Origin: Microbacteriaceae bacterium
GTDB taxonomy: Bacteria > Actinomycetota > Actinomycetes > Actinomycetales > Microbacteriaceae
Assembly: GCA_023254555.1 (NCBI GenBank)
Contig: JALRLI010000013.1
Span: 1-19,372, forward strand
Direction of reading: 5' to 3'
Length of the DNA stretch: 19,372 nucleotides
A program made the position numbers and the translations under genes. The notes under the pieces are model-generated. The model did not search any database. It was not told where the DNA came from and was given only the letters and a program-made list of their open reading frames with translations. Shown here piece after piece: positions 8,636 through 15,927 of the stretch (position 1 is the stretch's first letter; every line of letters starts with the position of its first letter).

Positions 8636-9592
8636 ATGTCAATCTCTCAAGAACAGGCAAATTGGTTCGAGCAGACCTTCGACGCGCTCGTCGGCAACGT
8701 GAGCAAGGTGCTGATCGGTAAGCGTCGAACCGTAGAGCTCGCGCTCACCGCGCTGATTAGTGAAGGTCACCTCTTGCTCGAAGATGTCCCTGGAACCGGT
8801 AAGACCTCACTCGCGCGCGCGCTGGGCAGCACCATGAAGGGCACCAATTCGCGCATCCAGTTCACGCCAGACTTGCTGCCCGGTGATGTCACAGGCATCA
8901 CCGTTTACGACCAGAAACAGGGGGAGTTCGTTTTTCATGCGGGCCCTATTTTCGCGAATGTCGTGCTCGCTGACGAAATCAACCGTGCCAGCCCCAAAAC
9001 GCAGTCAGCGTTGCTCGAAGTCATGGAAGAAGGCCAGGTAACTGTTGATGGTGAGACGAGACACGTGGCTAAACCATTTCTCGTGGTGGCGACCCAAAAC
9101 CCTATTGAGCAGGCGGGCACCTACCGGTTACCAGAGGCGCAGCTTGATCGGTTTATGGTGAAGACCTCTCTCGGGTACCCAGATCACGCCGCTACGGTGA
9201 GCATTCTAGAGTCGACCGCCGCAGCGAAGCCGATTGTCGAACCTGTTATTTCGCCGAAACAGGTCACAGCCATGATTGAAATGGCTCGTGAGGTACACGT
9301 CGAGCCGACCATTCTCGATTACGTGAGTCGAATCATCGAGGCAACCCGAACTGCGAAAGAGGTTCGACTCGGGTCAAGTGTGCGCGGTGCGATGGCTTTG
9401 CTGCGCGGTGCGAAGGTGTGGGCGCTCTCGAAAGGTCGCACCTATGTCACGCCCGACGACATCAAGTCTCTTGCCGAGCCCGTATTGGCGCACCGCCTCG
9501 TTCTTGACCCAGAGGCTGAGTTCGACGGTGTGACTTCCCAGGCGGTGATTGGACAAATCATGCTCGAAATTGAACCACCCAAAGAAAAGTAA
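8636..9592 (+). CDS. MoxR-family AAA+ ATPase
   Basis: A 318-residue AAA+ ATPase of the MoxR family, cytoplasmic, thought to act as a chaperone-like remodelling factor on partner proteins. Visible motifs are Walker A GTGKTS (53-58), Walker B VVLADEINRA (109-118, D113 and E114), sensor 1 ATQNP (152-156), the family stretch GTYRLPEAQLDRF (161-173), and a C-terminal helical lid with the sensor-2 region near GSSVRGAMALL. Length is normal for the family. The ATG at 8636 is preceded by a purine-rich AAGAAAAGAG. It lies 35 bases after the giant gene and 12 bases before the DUF58 gene. MoxR next to DUF58 is a well-known pairing and points to a joint membrane-associated complex. I do not assign a symbol because MoxR paralogues are many. 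Confidence 0.95.
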   Translation: MSISQEQANWFEQTFDALVGNVSKVLIGKRRTVELALTALISEGHLLLEDVPGTGKTSLARALGSTMKGTNSRIQFTPDLLPGDVTGITVYDQKQGEFVFHAGPIFANVVLADEINRASPKTQSALLEVMEEGQVTVDGETRHVAKPFLVVATQNPIEQAGTYRLPEAQLDRFMVKTSLGYPDHAATVSILESTAAAKPIVEPVISPKQVTAMIEMAREVHVEPTILDYVSRIIEATRTAKEVRLGSSVRGAMALLRGAKVWALSKGRTYVTPDDIKSLAEPVLAHRLVLDPEAEFDGVTSQAVIGQIMLEIEPPKEK

Positions 9593-9604
9593 ATTTGAGT
9601 CAGG

Positions 9605-10858
9605 ATGCGCGTGAATAGGCTACGCGCCGCGAGGCAAGCACTCAGCCGAACGGTTACACCGCTCGGCTGGTTCGTGCTCGCTGTAACGGCGGTATCAGTC
9701 ACGCTCACATTCTCAATGGGCCTCATCGAGTTTGGTGTCCTTACAGGCTTGGGCTCAATACTGCTTCTGATTGCCCTGCCGTATGTTCTTGGCCGCAACA
9801 ATAGCGCGGTCACTCTAGAGCTTGAAAATGATCGGGTTCGAGTTGGTGTCGGTGCGGTGTTGCACGTGACCGTCAATAACCAGTCACTGAGACCTTCTTT
9901 GCCCTCGACAGTCGAGGTAGTGGTTGATGAAGGAATAGTGCAGGTGCGAATCCCAGTCATCGGCCCGAAATCGAAGGTCACCGTTTCCGGCGCGATTGCC
10001 ACGCCAAAACGCGCAGTGTTGCAGATAGGTCCGGCAACCAGCGTGCGGCAGGACCCGCTTGGGTTACTCAGGCGGGCGAGAACTGACACCAAGGTCTATA
10101 CGCTCTATGTGCATCCCATCACCGTCGGTGTGCCCGGATCAACCGTGGGGCTGATTAGAGATCTCGACGGCAATCCCACCGCGAACATTGTCGACTCTGA
10201 CATCGCCTTCCACGCGGTGCGTCCCTATACGGCAGGAGATGCCCAGCGGCACATCCACTGGAAATCCACTGCAAAAACTGGCGCACTGATGGTAAAACAG
10301 TTCGAAGAAACGAAACGGTCACGACTGGCGATTCTGCTCGCCACGACACCAACCGAATTTCTGAGCGCCCAGGAGCTTGAGCTCGCGGTAAGCGCCGCAG
10401 CATCACTTGCGACAGAAGCCATCGCGATTGGACGCGATACCGAAGTGTTGGTCAGCCCGACGGGCAATACGGCAGCGGCAGAGAACTCTGCTTCACCCTC
10501 GAAAGGTCACCAGGACCGGCGAGTGAAGAGCCTGAAAACGGCTACGGTTCGATCCGCGCTTGACTCCTTCACCCTGATCCAGACCGATGATTCAGCAGTG
10601 TCGCTTGAGCATCTCGGTCCGCGAGCTGCAGCTTCTAGACGCGATGCTTCGCTGGTTGTGCTGGTGTCGGGGTCGACGCTGACCTACCGGCAGGCAGCGC
10701 TCGCGACCAGCGCATTCGGCCCAGATGTTCGTGTCGTGTGCGTCATTTGTGATGTGAATTCATCACCCGGGGTTCAGCAAATCGGATCAATCACCATGCT
10801 TCGAATTGGAGTTCTCGCTGACTTGCGCCAGCTCCTGCTGCGAGGTGCACTGCAGTGA
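9605..10858 (+). CDS. DUF58 domain-containing membrane protein
   Basis: A 417-residue protein with two N-terminal membrane helices (about 20-40 and 44-63) followed by a long soluble part. The DUF58 signature is clear at about 202-235: RPYTAGDAQRHIHWKSTAK followed by TGALMVKQFEE, matching the family pattern of GD, R, IHW and VK residues. DUF58 proteins are usual partners of MoxR ATPases and often carry a von Willebrand A-like fold, though I see no clear MIDAS motif. Start: ATG at 9605 has only GAG upstream; an in-frame GTG two codons later (9611) has AGG at a better distance, so the true start may be 9611. The stop codon overlaps the GTG start of the next gene (GTGA), indicating translational coupling and probably equal production of the two proteins. 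Confidence 0.93.
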   Translation: MRVNRLRAARQALSRTVTPLGWFVLAVTAVSVTLTFSMGLIEFGVLTGLGSILLLIALPYVLGRNNSAVTLELENDRVRVGVGAVLHVTVNNQSLRPSLPSTVEVVVDEGIVQVRIPVIGPKSKVTVSGAIATPKRAVLQIGPATSVRQDPLGLLRRARTDTKVYTLYVHPITVGVPGSTVGLIRDLDGNPTANIVDSDIAFHAVRPYTAGDAQRHIHWKSTAKTGALMVKQFEETKRSRLAILLATTPTEFLSAQELELAVSAAASLATEAIAIGRDTEVLVSPTGNTAAAENSASPSKGHQDRRVKSLKTATVRSALDSFTLIQTDDSAVSLEHLGPRAAASRRDASLVVLVSGSTLTYRQAALATSAFGPDVRVVCVICDVNSSPGVQQIGSITMLRIGVLADLRQLLLRGALQ

Positions 10859-13356
10859 ACCTCATCACCCTGACATTATTCAATCTGGTCTTCGTGATTG
10901 CAGCGGCAATCGGATGGCCTATCTACCAATCTGCCAGTTATCTCTGGCTGGTTGGAATCTCGCTCATTCTCGCGAACTCCATAGCACTCGTGGGTGCACT
11001 CAAGAAAATCAGCACGGCGAAGCTTGTCATTGCAACGGCTCTTCTCTATCTCGTGCTGGGCGTCCCGCTCGCCATTCCCTCAGCTCTTGCAGACTTGGGC
11101 ACATTCGTTGCCGGTTTTGGCCGACTTATTACCGCGCCGGTTACCGCGTGGAAAGATCTGCTGACGCTCTCGCTCCCGGTTGGTAGTTATCAAACAGCGC
11201 TTGTACCCGCGTTCATCGTGTTTTTAGTGGTACCCATCACGGCAATTTCCGTCGCACTTCGAGCTAAGAAACTGTGGATGCTGGGTGCGCTCATCGCACT
11301 CATTCCACTCATCTTCGTGATCAGCTTCGGCAGCAGTAATGCCTCGGGTCCGCTGAGAATTCTAGGCTTGACGCTCAGCGCTCCCCTCGAAATCATCGCG
11401 GCGGTGGTTTCGTTCATCGCGCTCCTGCTTTGGCTGATGTACCGGCGTGACAGCGCACTGACGAAAACTGCTGCTGGTCAGGTGCAGAAAGTCGGTGCCG
11501 CGAAGCGCTACGCATCGTCGATTCTCATCCTGGCAATCGGCCTCAGTACTGCGCTGGTAATCGTGCCAGCCATTATGACTGACTCAACCCGCGACGTGCT
11601 CCGAGTTCAGATCGACCCGACTCTCAAAATCCAGGCTGAAGTGAGTCCGCTCGCGAACTATCGTGCGAGCTTCACCAATGAGTTGTTCGACACTGAACTC
11701 TTTCAGGTGGATGCTGCCTCGAAGCTCAATCGAATTCGCATTGCCACGATGACCGAGTACAACGGTCAGGTCGTGACGACCGGAGGGCCGAGCGATGCTG
11801 ACACAGCCTCGACGTTTTCTCGCACACCAGCGTTACTGAGTGGGAGAGACGAAGCTGACGAAACCCGGGTGAGAATTTCTGCGCTCACGGGTATTTGGCT
11901 CCCTACAGCATCCAATCTGCTCGCGGTTGACTTCTCGGGCGAACGCCAAATTGCACTCGCTGATGGATTCTTCTACAACTACCCCCTTGAGGCTGGCGTT
12001 GAACTGATTGAAGGCGGACTCAAATCTGGTGATGAGTACGTTCTGCAAACCACAGCCGCGAGTATTCAGGCACAGTCGTTGACAGATCTCAAGCCCGGCC
12101 AAACACAGCCGCGAATCGATCCTGCGTTTGTGCCACAGAGCTTGCAGGATTGGCTGGCTCTGCAAAAGGTTGATCGCTCCGGAGAGGGATTAGCCGAGCT
12201 CATTGAGCGACTTCGCTCACGGGGCTATCTCAGCCACGCACTGAGTGTTGACTCAGCGAAGCCACCTGAGTGGATGAAAGCTCTGCCCGGTTACGAGTTT
12301 GAGCCAAGTCGCGCAGGCCACTCAACCGCTCGAATCGATCAGATGTTCACAGACCTTCTGAAGAAGCAGCGCGAGGTTGGCTCCGCGAGTGACGCCGAGT
12401 TGGTTGCAGCGGTTGGCGACGATGAGCAATTTGCGCTGGCTGCCATGCTGCTTGCTGATCAGCTCGGCTTCAACTCTCGAGTTGTGCTTGGTACGAACCT
12501 GACGAGCGCTGAGGCTGGCTCAATTAGCCCTTGTCAGAACGGGCGCTGCACCGGGGCAAACCTCACAGCTTGGCTTGAAGTGCAGAGCAGCGACGGTCAG
12601 TGGGTCGCAGTTGACGTGACGCCGCAGTTCGAGAATCCCATTGCGCCAGACGTCGATCGTCAGCAAGATCCGCAGAACGTGACACAGGTGAATCCACCAT
12701 CGGTTGACCCCGTGCAGCCCCCGGAGTCAAAACCGAGTCAGAGCAAGGCAAAATCTTCTGACGCCGGCACTGGTTCGCTAGACCTGACCTGGCTGCTCAC
12801 AATCGGGAAGTACCTCCGAGTCCTTTTCGCCTTGGCGATCGCCCTGCTCGCGGTTCCGCTTGTGATTTGGTGGCAGAAGCGCACGCGTACCAGGGCGCGG
12901 CGCACCATACGCGACCCAAATCAGCGCGCAATAGAGGGATTCGATGAGTTCGTCGATTCGCACCTTGATCACGGTTTCACACTCGAGAGGTCTCAAACGA
13001 GGCAGGAGATAGTCTCCAAGTTCTCTGCAGGACAGATTTCAGAGCGAGATCTCGCGATTGCTGCAATCGCCGACAGGGCAGTGTTCGATCAAGAGGCAGT
13101 TTCTGGCGCCGACGCTGACCAGATGTGGGAACTGGTGGATGCGCGTGAGCGCGAACTCACCTCGAACCTGAACCGACGACAAAGAGTTCGAGCTTTGATT
13201 TCGCTCAGATCATTCGCACGGGGCATCGCCGCTCACAATTGGAGCGGCAGAAGTCGATCGGTAAGGGCGTTCGTACTGGTTGGTGTTGGCGCTCTGTGCG
13301 CAATCGCCTCACTTTGGCTGGCGATGTCCTGGCTGCTTGACCTCTTCCTCGCCTAA
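10855..13356 (+). CDS. TgpA-like polytopic membrane protein with a degenerate (probably inactive) transglutaminase-like domain
   Basis: 833 residues. Seven membrane helices (about 3-21, 29-49, 56-76, 115-135, 139-158, 176-196, 221-241) precede a roughly 400-residue outer domain. This is followed by a helix at about 650-673, a cytoplasmic stretch and a final helix (about 806-830) at the very C-terminus. The outer domain has the transglutaminase core layout, but the site usually reading GDCEQFA is GDDEQFA (D523 in place of Cys), and the usual HAWVEV is TAWLEV (T571 in place of His). Only the third triad residue (D587 in AVDVTP) is kept. Protease or cross-linking activity through the classic Cys-His-Asp triad is therefore unlikely. 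A binding or scaffolding role is inferred. GTG start at 10855 overlaps the DUF58 stop by four bases, with GAGG nine bases upstream. TgpA-like proteins are usual companions of MoxR and DUF58 in bacterial operons. Confidence 0.88.
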   Translation: MNLITLTLFNLVFVIAAAIGWPIYQSASYLWLVGISLILANSIALVGALKKISTAKLVIATALLYLVLGVPLAIPSALADLGTFVAGFGRLITAPVTAWKDLLTLSLPVGSYQTALVPAFIVFLVVPITAISVALRAKKLWMLGALIALIPLIFVISFGSSNASGPLRILGLTLSAPLEIIAAVVSFIALLLWLMYRRDSALTKTAAGQVQKVGAAKRYASSILILAIGLSTALVIVPAIMTDSTRDVLRVQIDPTLKIQAEVSPLANYRASFTNELFDTELFQVDAASKLNRIRIATMTEYNGQVVTTGGPSDADTASTFSRTPALLSGRDEADETRVRISALTGIWLPTASNLLAVDFSGERQIALADGFFYNYPLEAGVELIEGGLKSGDEYVLQTTAASIQAQSLTDLKPGQTQPRIDPAFVPQSLQDWLALQKVDRSGEGLAELIERLRSRGYLSHALSVDSAKPPEWMKALPGYEFEPSRAGHSTARIDQMFTDLLKKQREVGSASDAELVAAVGDDEQFALAAMLLADQLGFNSRVVLGTNLTSAEAGSISPCQNGRCTGANLTAWLEVQSSDGQWVAVDVTPQFENPIAPDVDRQQDPQNVTQVNPPSVDPVQPPESKPSQSKAKSSDAGTGSLDLTWLLTIGKYLRVLFALAIALLAVPLVIWWQKRTRTRARRTIRDPNQRAIEGFDEFVDSHLDHGFTLERSQTRQEIVSKFSAGQISERDLAIAAIADRAVFDQEAVSGADADQMWELVDARERELTSNLNRRQRVRALISLRSFARGIAAHNWSGRSRSVRAFVLVGVGALCAIASLWLAMSWLLDLFLA

Positions 13357-13439
13357 GTTGCATCGGCGCCTGCCTGCCTTGATCACGGCGAGGGAGCTCT
13401 CGAATTCGCGCCGGGATTGTTACAGTGGCGCCAAGTGCT

Positions 13440-13468
13440 TCGACTGCGTATACACGAGCGCGCATTAT
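13440..13468 (+). promoter_or_regulatory. Possible internal promoter before the 310-aa membrane protein gene
   Basis: The 128-base gap at 13357-13484 is the longest inside the cluster. A weak sigma-70-like pair is TCGACT (13440-13445), 17 bases, CATTAT (13463-13468), four of six matches each. The implied start near 13475 would leave only a very short leader and would cut into the GA-rich ribosome binding site, which argues against it. TATACA at 13449-13454 is an alternative -10 without a good -35. The gap also holds CGGCGC/GCGCCG arms but no U-run, so no clear terminator is seen. Confidence 0.22.
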
Positions 13469-13484
13469 CGAGAGGTGAGAAGAG

Positions 13485-14417
13485 ATGAGTGAAGAACAAG
13501 ACGGCATCGACAACGCTGCGCCTATCGAAGACGAGAGCTCAACTACTCAAGACTTGCGTGCTGCGCTGAACCGTGCACGAGTCGACGATCTTCCCGAAAA
13601 CTCAGTGCAGGGTGAAGACCTGCCGAGTGCGGCCGCAACTGCGCCCAGTGTGCAAGACGCTCCATCCAACGAAGCACCGGTTTTCACCGCTCCACCAGAG
13701 GTAGATTCTTTTGAAGCCGCTCTCGACCCCGAAGCCGCTGCCGCAACCGTTCTTGCTGCCGGTGCTGCTGCAGGCGCAGCAAACGCTGGCGCCGAGCCGT
13801 TATCGACTATTCAGGTGCCTACCGATCATCCAATGGCTGGTTTCTATCTTGATGCGCCAAGCGCACCTGAGTTCAAGAGCAACCGCGGTATGGGCATCCT
13901 GATTTCTCTGCTCGCCACGGTCGCCTATGCGGTTTTGTTTGCTGGAATTATCTCGGCCTTGCTTGCTCCGCTGTACACGGCATCCGAATTTTTACCAGCC
14001 CTCTTTGACTACCTGCTGTCACTCGCCTTCTTGATTCCAGTGGGTGTGTTCTTCGTGACACTCGTGCTCCTCGTTGTGATCGTGAACCGCTCGGGATGGT
14101 GGGCCTACGTATTCGGCGGCTTCTTTGTTGGCGTCGCAGTCTGGCTGGCGGCAATCGGGGGAATGGTTCTCTCTCCAGATCTGAGCGGTATGTCGAGACT
14201 TGAAGCGTTCAACAGCCTGCTCGTCATAGCACTGTTGCCGCTGCCCATTTTGGCTGGTGTGGCTGCTCGCGAGCTCACTGTTTGGTTCGGCGCATGGATA
14301 GGCGCTCGCGGGCGAAAGGTGACTGCGCGTAACGCGCAGGCTCTCGAAGAGTATGAGAACGCCTTAGCTGAGAGCCAAGAGAAACAAACCGCATCGGCTG
14401 TTCAGTCAACCTTCTAG
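13485..14417 (+). CDS. Four-helix membrane protein with a long acidic Ala/Pro-rich N-terminal region, unknown function
   Basis: 310 residues with no domain I recognise. Residues 1-130 are polar, acidic and rich in Ala, Pro, Ser and Glu (predicted disordered), including an alanine-rich stretch at about 84-102. Four membrane helices follow at about 136-163, 175-201, 205-229 and 242-265, with GWW and VWFGAW aromatic patches. The short C-terminal tail (about 276-310) has a charged helix. The start ATG at 13485 is preceded by GAGAGGTGAGAAGAG, a strong ribosome binding site. The disordered N-terminus has several Ser/Thr residues and could be a target of the cluster's kinase, but this is inference. 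A gap of 128 bases separates it from the TgpA-like gene; only 13 bases separate it from the next membrane protein gene, so the pair is probably co-transcribed. It may occupy the place of the RDD-type membrane genes seen in related loci, though it has no RDD motif. Confidence 0.85.
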   Translation: MSEEQDGIDNAAPIEDESSTTQDLRAALNRARVDDLPENSVQGEDLPSAAATAPSVQDAPSNEAPVFTAPPEVDSFEAALDPEAAAATVLAAGAAAGAANAGAEPLSTIQVPTDHPMAGFYLDAPSAPEFKSNRGMGILISLLATVAYAVLFAGIISALLAPLYTASEFLPALFDYLLSLAFLIPVGVFFVTLVLLVVIVNRSGWWAYVFGGFFVGVAVWLAAIGGMVLSPDLSGMSRLEAFNSLLVIALLPLPILAGVAARELTVWFGAWIGARGRKVTARNAQALEEYENALAESQEKQTASAVQSTF

Positions 14418-14430
14418 GCGTGCCCTGCTG

Positions 14431-14985
14431 ATGTCAGCGTCGAAAACTGATTCGCCCTCACCAGACCGCGTGCCCCAACGTCGAAAAGTGACACGCAGTT
14501 TCGTTCTGGGGTTGGCTGCTTTCGTCGCGTTCTTGGGGTTGGCGCTACTTGTTGCAGCTTGGGGTCTCCTTGCGCTTGCGACCCACCAAAAACCGGTGCA
14601 CACCACTTTGCCATTCGAGGTTGCACCGTTCATCGTTGCTGGTGCGGTGTTAGTTCTCTACTGGATGCTCTGGCTCGAAGCGTTACGCATTCTTCGCGGT
14701 CGCGCATCCGCCGCATGGAAATATTCTTTTCTTGCCGCACTTTCCGGTTATTTCATTTGGGCGATTTTTGGCGCGATTGCTGGAATGTCCGCCCAGGAGA
14801 CCTGGCTAAGCCCATTCGCCCTCTTGCTGGCTGCAGCCTGGTTCGTGAGTGTGCATGTTTTTTGGATAATCCTTGTGAGGCAGGTATACACAACGAGGTC
14901 ACGCCCCCTCTGGCCTTGGGAGAAAAGGGAACTCCGCGAGCGCGAAGCGGAGGACACACAGCCACCACTTTCTGAAGATAATTAA
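14431..14985 (+). CDS. Small four-helix membrane protein, unknown function
   Basis: 184 residues. A basic N-terminus (QRRKVTR) is followed by four hydrophobic helices (about 23-50, 65-88, 94-118, 127-149) and a charged tail (WPWEKRELREREAED) that should be cytoplasmic. I recognise no family. The ATG at 14431 has no convincing Shine-Dalgarno sequence and lies 13 bases after the preceding stop, so translation is probably coupled to the upstream gene. It ends two bases before the next start. The pairing with the 310-residue four-helix protein suggests the two form a membrane complex, which is inference from position only. Confidence 0.82.
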   Translation: MSASKTDSPSPDRVPQRRKVTRSFVLGLAAFVAFLGLALLVAAWGLLALATHQKPVHTTLPFEVAPFIVAGAVLVLYWMLWLEALRILRGRASAAWKYSFLAALSGYFIWAIFGAIAGMSAQETWLSPFALLLAAAWFVSVHVFWIILVRQVYTTRSRPLWPWEKRELREREAEDTQPPLSEDN

Positions 14986-14987
14986 CT

Positions 14988-15629
14988 ATGGCCCAAGAGA
15001 CGACAGAGGCGCGCGTGATTGCTGCCGTCGAGAGTTGGATGCGGTGGCTTCCGACCTGGCAGCCAGGGTCTCATCGTGGTCGAGCTCGTGTCTGCAGAAG
15101 GTGCGTTGGTTCGCCGATCGTAGCTGCGGCGAAACTCAACGATAATGTGCCGCACCAGGTAATCCATGCTCTGGTGGCCCGAATGCAGAGAATTATCGAT
15201 AAAACAGTCGATGACTACACCGAACTCAATCTTCCTAACCTGCACGCCGAGCTCGCTGGCGCGCAAGCCTGGCATCCGCAAACGGGATACAAGCCCGGAG
15301 AAGGTTTGCCGCCTGAGTATGACGGTATAGATTTTGACCCCGAACCGCATCATGCTGATCAGCCCTACCTCTTCACCCTTTCAGAGCTTGCCGCTGACAC
15401 TGCACCAGAGCCACAGTTGCCACGGCCACCGCTCACTCCCGAAGAAAAGGCCTCACTCAGGCAGGAGATTGAACTCGCTGATCACTGCGCAATAGAAACC
15501 GGGCAGCAGGTTTGTTTTGCGCTCTCGGAGCACGCAGATCGCATCCAGGCCGCAATTGACCGTTTCGTCGAGCCACAAATCCAACATTTGCTTGCCGAGT
15601 TGAGTGAATCCCTCGAGCCACCGGGGTAG
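14988..15629 (+). CDS. Soluble CxxC-containing protein of unknown function
   Basis: 213 residues, no signal peptide and no membrane helix, so probably cytoplasmic. Near the N-terminus SHRGRARVCRRCVG carries a CxxC (C36, C39) in a strongly basic setting, which could bind zinc or nucleic acid. The middle is helical (VPHQVIHALVARMQRIIDKT, about 54-73), followed by an acidic, Pro-rich linker with HH (121-122). Two long helices close the protein (about 150-182 with H166, C167, C176; and 183-207). I cannot name the family. The ATG at 14988 lies two bases after the preceding stop, so it belongs to the same operon. It is the last gene before the rpsL leader. Metal binding by C36/C39 with H/C partners elsewhere is a hypothesis. 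Confidence 0.8.
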   Translation: MAQETTEARVIAAVESWMRWLPTWQPGSHRGRARVCRRCVGSPIVAAAKLNDNVPHQVIHALVARMQRIIDKTVDDYTELNLPNLHAELAGAQAWHPQTGYKPGEGLPPEYDGIDFDPEPHHADQPYLFTLSELAADTAPEPQLPRPPLTPEEKASLRQEIELADHCAIETGQQVCFALSEHADRIQAAIDRFVEPQIQHLLAELSESLEPPG

Positions 15630-15638
15630 AAGTCCCGC

Positions 15639-15667
15639 TTGCCCTCAGGGATGAACGGGTATAGAGT
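15639..15667 (+). promoter_or_regulatory. Candidate promoter of the rpsL-rpsG-fusA-tuf operon
   Basis: TTGCCC (15639-15644) and TAGAGT (15662-15667) are separated by 17 bases; each matches four of six consensus positions, and the -10 sits in a locally AT-rich GGTATAGAGTATTC. Transcription would begin near 15674 and give a leader of about 250 bases before rpsL. A second possible -35, TTGACC at 15729-15734, lacks a good -10 at the right distance. No intrinsic terminator is visible after the preceding gene, so readthrough from the cluster is also possible. Confidence 0.4.
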
Positions 15668-15690
15668 ATTCCTTTGGTGCTCTGTGCCCG

Positions 15691-15719
15691 CCGTTTGTCA
15701 TGCCCTAGGCATGTGTGCG
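15691..15719 (+). promoter_or_regulatory. Small hairpin in the rpsL leader
   Basis: CATGCC (15699-15704) pairs with GGCATG (15708-15713) across a three-base loop, and flanking GCCG/CGGC can extend the stem below an internal loop. There is no U-run, so it is not an intrinsic terminator. It lies inside the predicted leader RNA and may stabilise or structure it. Function unknown. Confidence 0.35.
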
Positions 15720-15784
15720 GCAGGCGTATTGACCTTAGGGCCGAATCTCCGATGAGTTTCGACCCCCACGGCATACCTGCCCGG

Positions 15785-15872
15785 TTCACAGATTTCTGTG
15801 AATCAGATTCACATCAAAAAGATGGTGTGAATTCAAAGCAGGTCATCAACCAGTGTGAGCCATGTCTCACAC
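15785..15872 (+). promoter_or_regulatory. Array of six alternating TGTGA/TCACA half-sites upstream of rpsL
   Basis: Six half-sites occur in 88 bases: TTCACAG (15785-15791), CTGTGAA (15796-15802), ATTCACA (15807-15813), TGTGAAT (15826-15832), GTGTGAG (15853-15859) and CTCACAC (15866-15872). Neighbours form perfect inverted repeats: 1 with 2 (four-base centre), 2 with 3 (TGTGAATCAGATTCACA, three-base centre), 3 with 4 (12-base centre) and 5 with 6 (six-base centre). As DNA this resembles a multi-site operator. As RNA, arms 1:2 plus 3:4 and arm 2:3 are mutually exclusive, the layout of an attenuator-like switch. Spacings do not fit the usual Crp/GlxR site (TGTGA, six bases, TCACA). Confidence 0.55.
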
Positions 15873-15927
15873 GATAGCTAGCCATTTTTAGCGAACTGTC
15901 ACCGTGCAGTAATAACAAGGAGAAATA

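Noticed and set aside
15853..15872. Crp/GlxR-type binding site in the rpsL leader
   Set aside because: The half-sites TGTGA and TCACA are separated by eight bases, not six, and the other pairs have reversed order or a seven-base centre.
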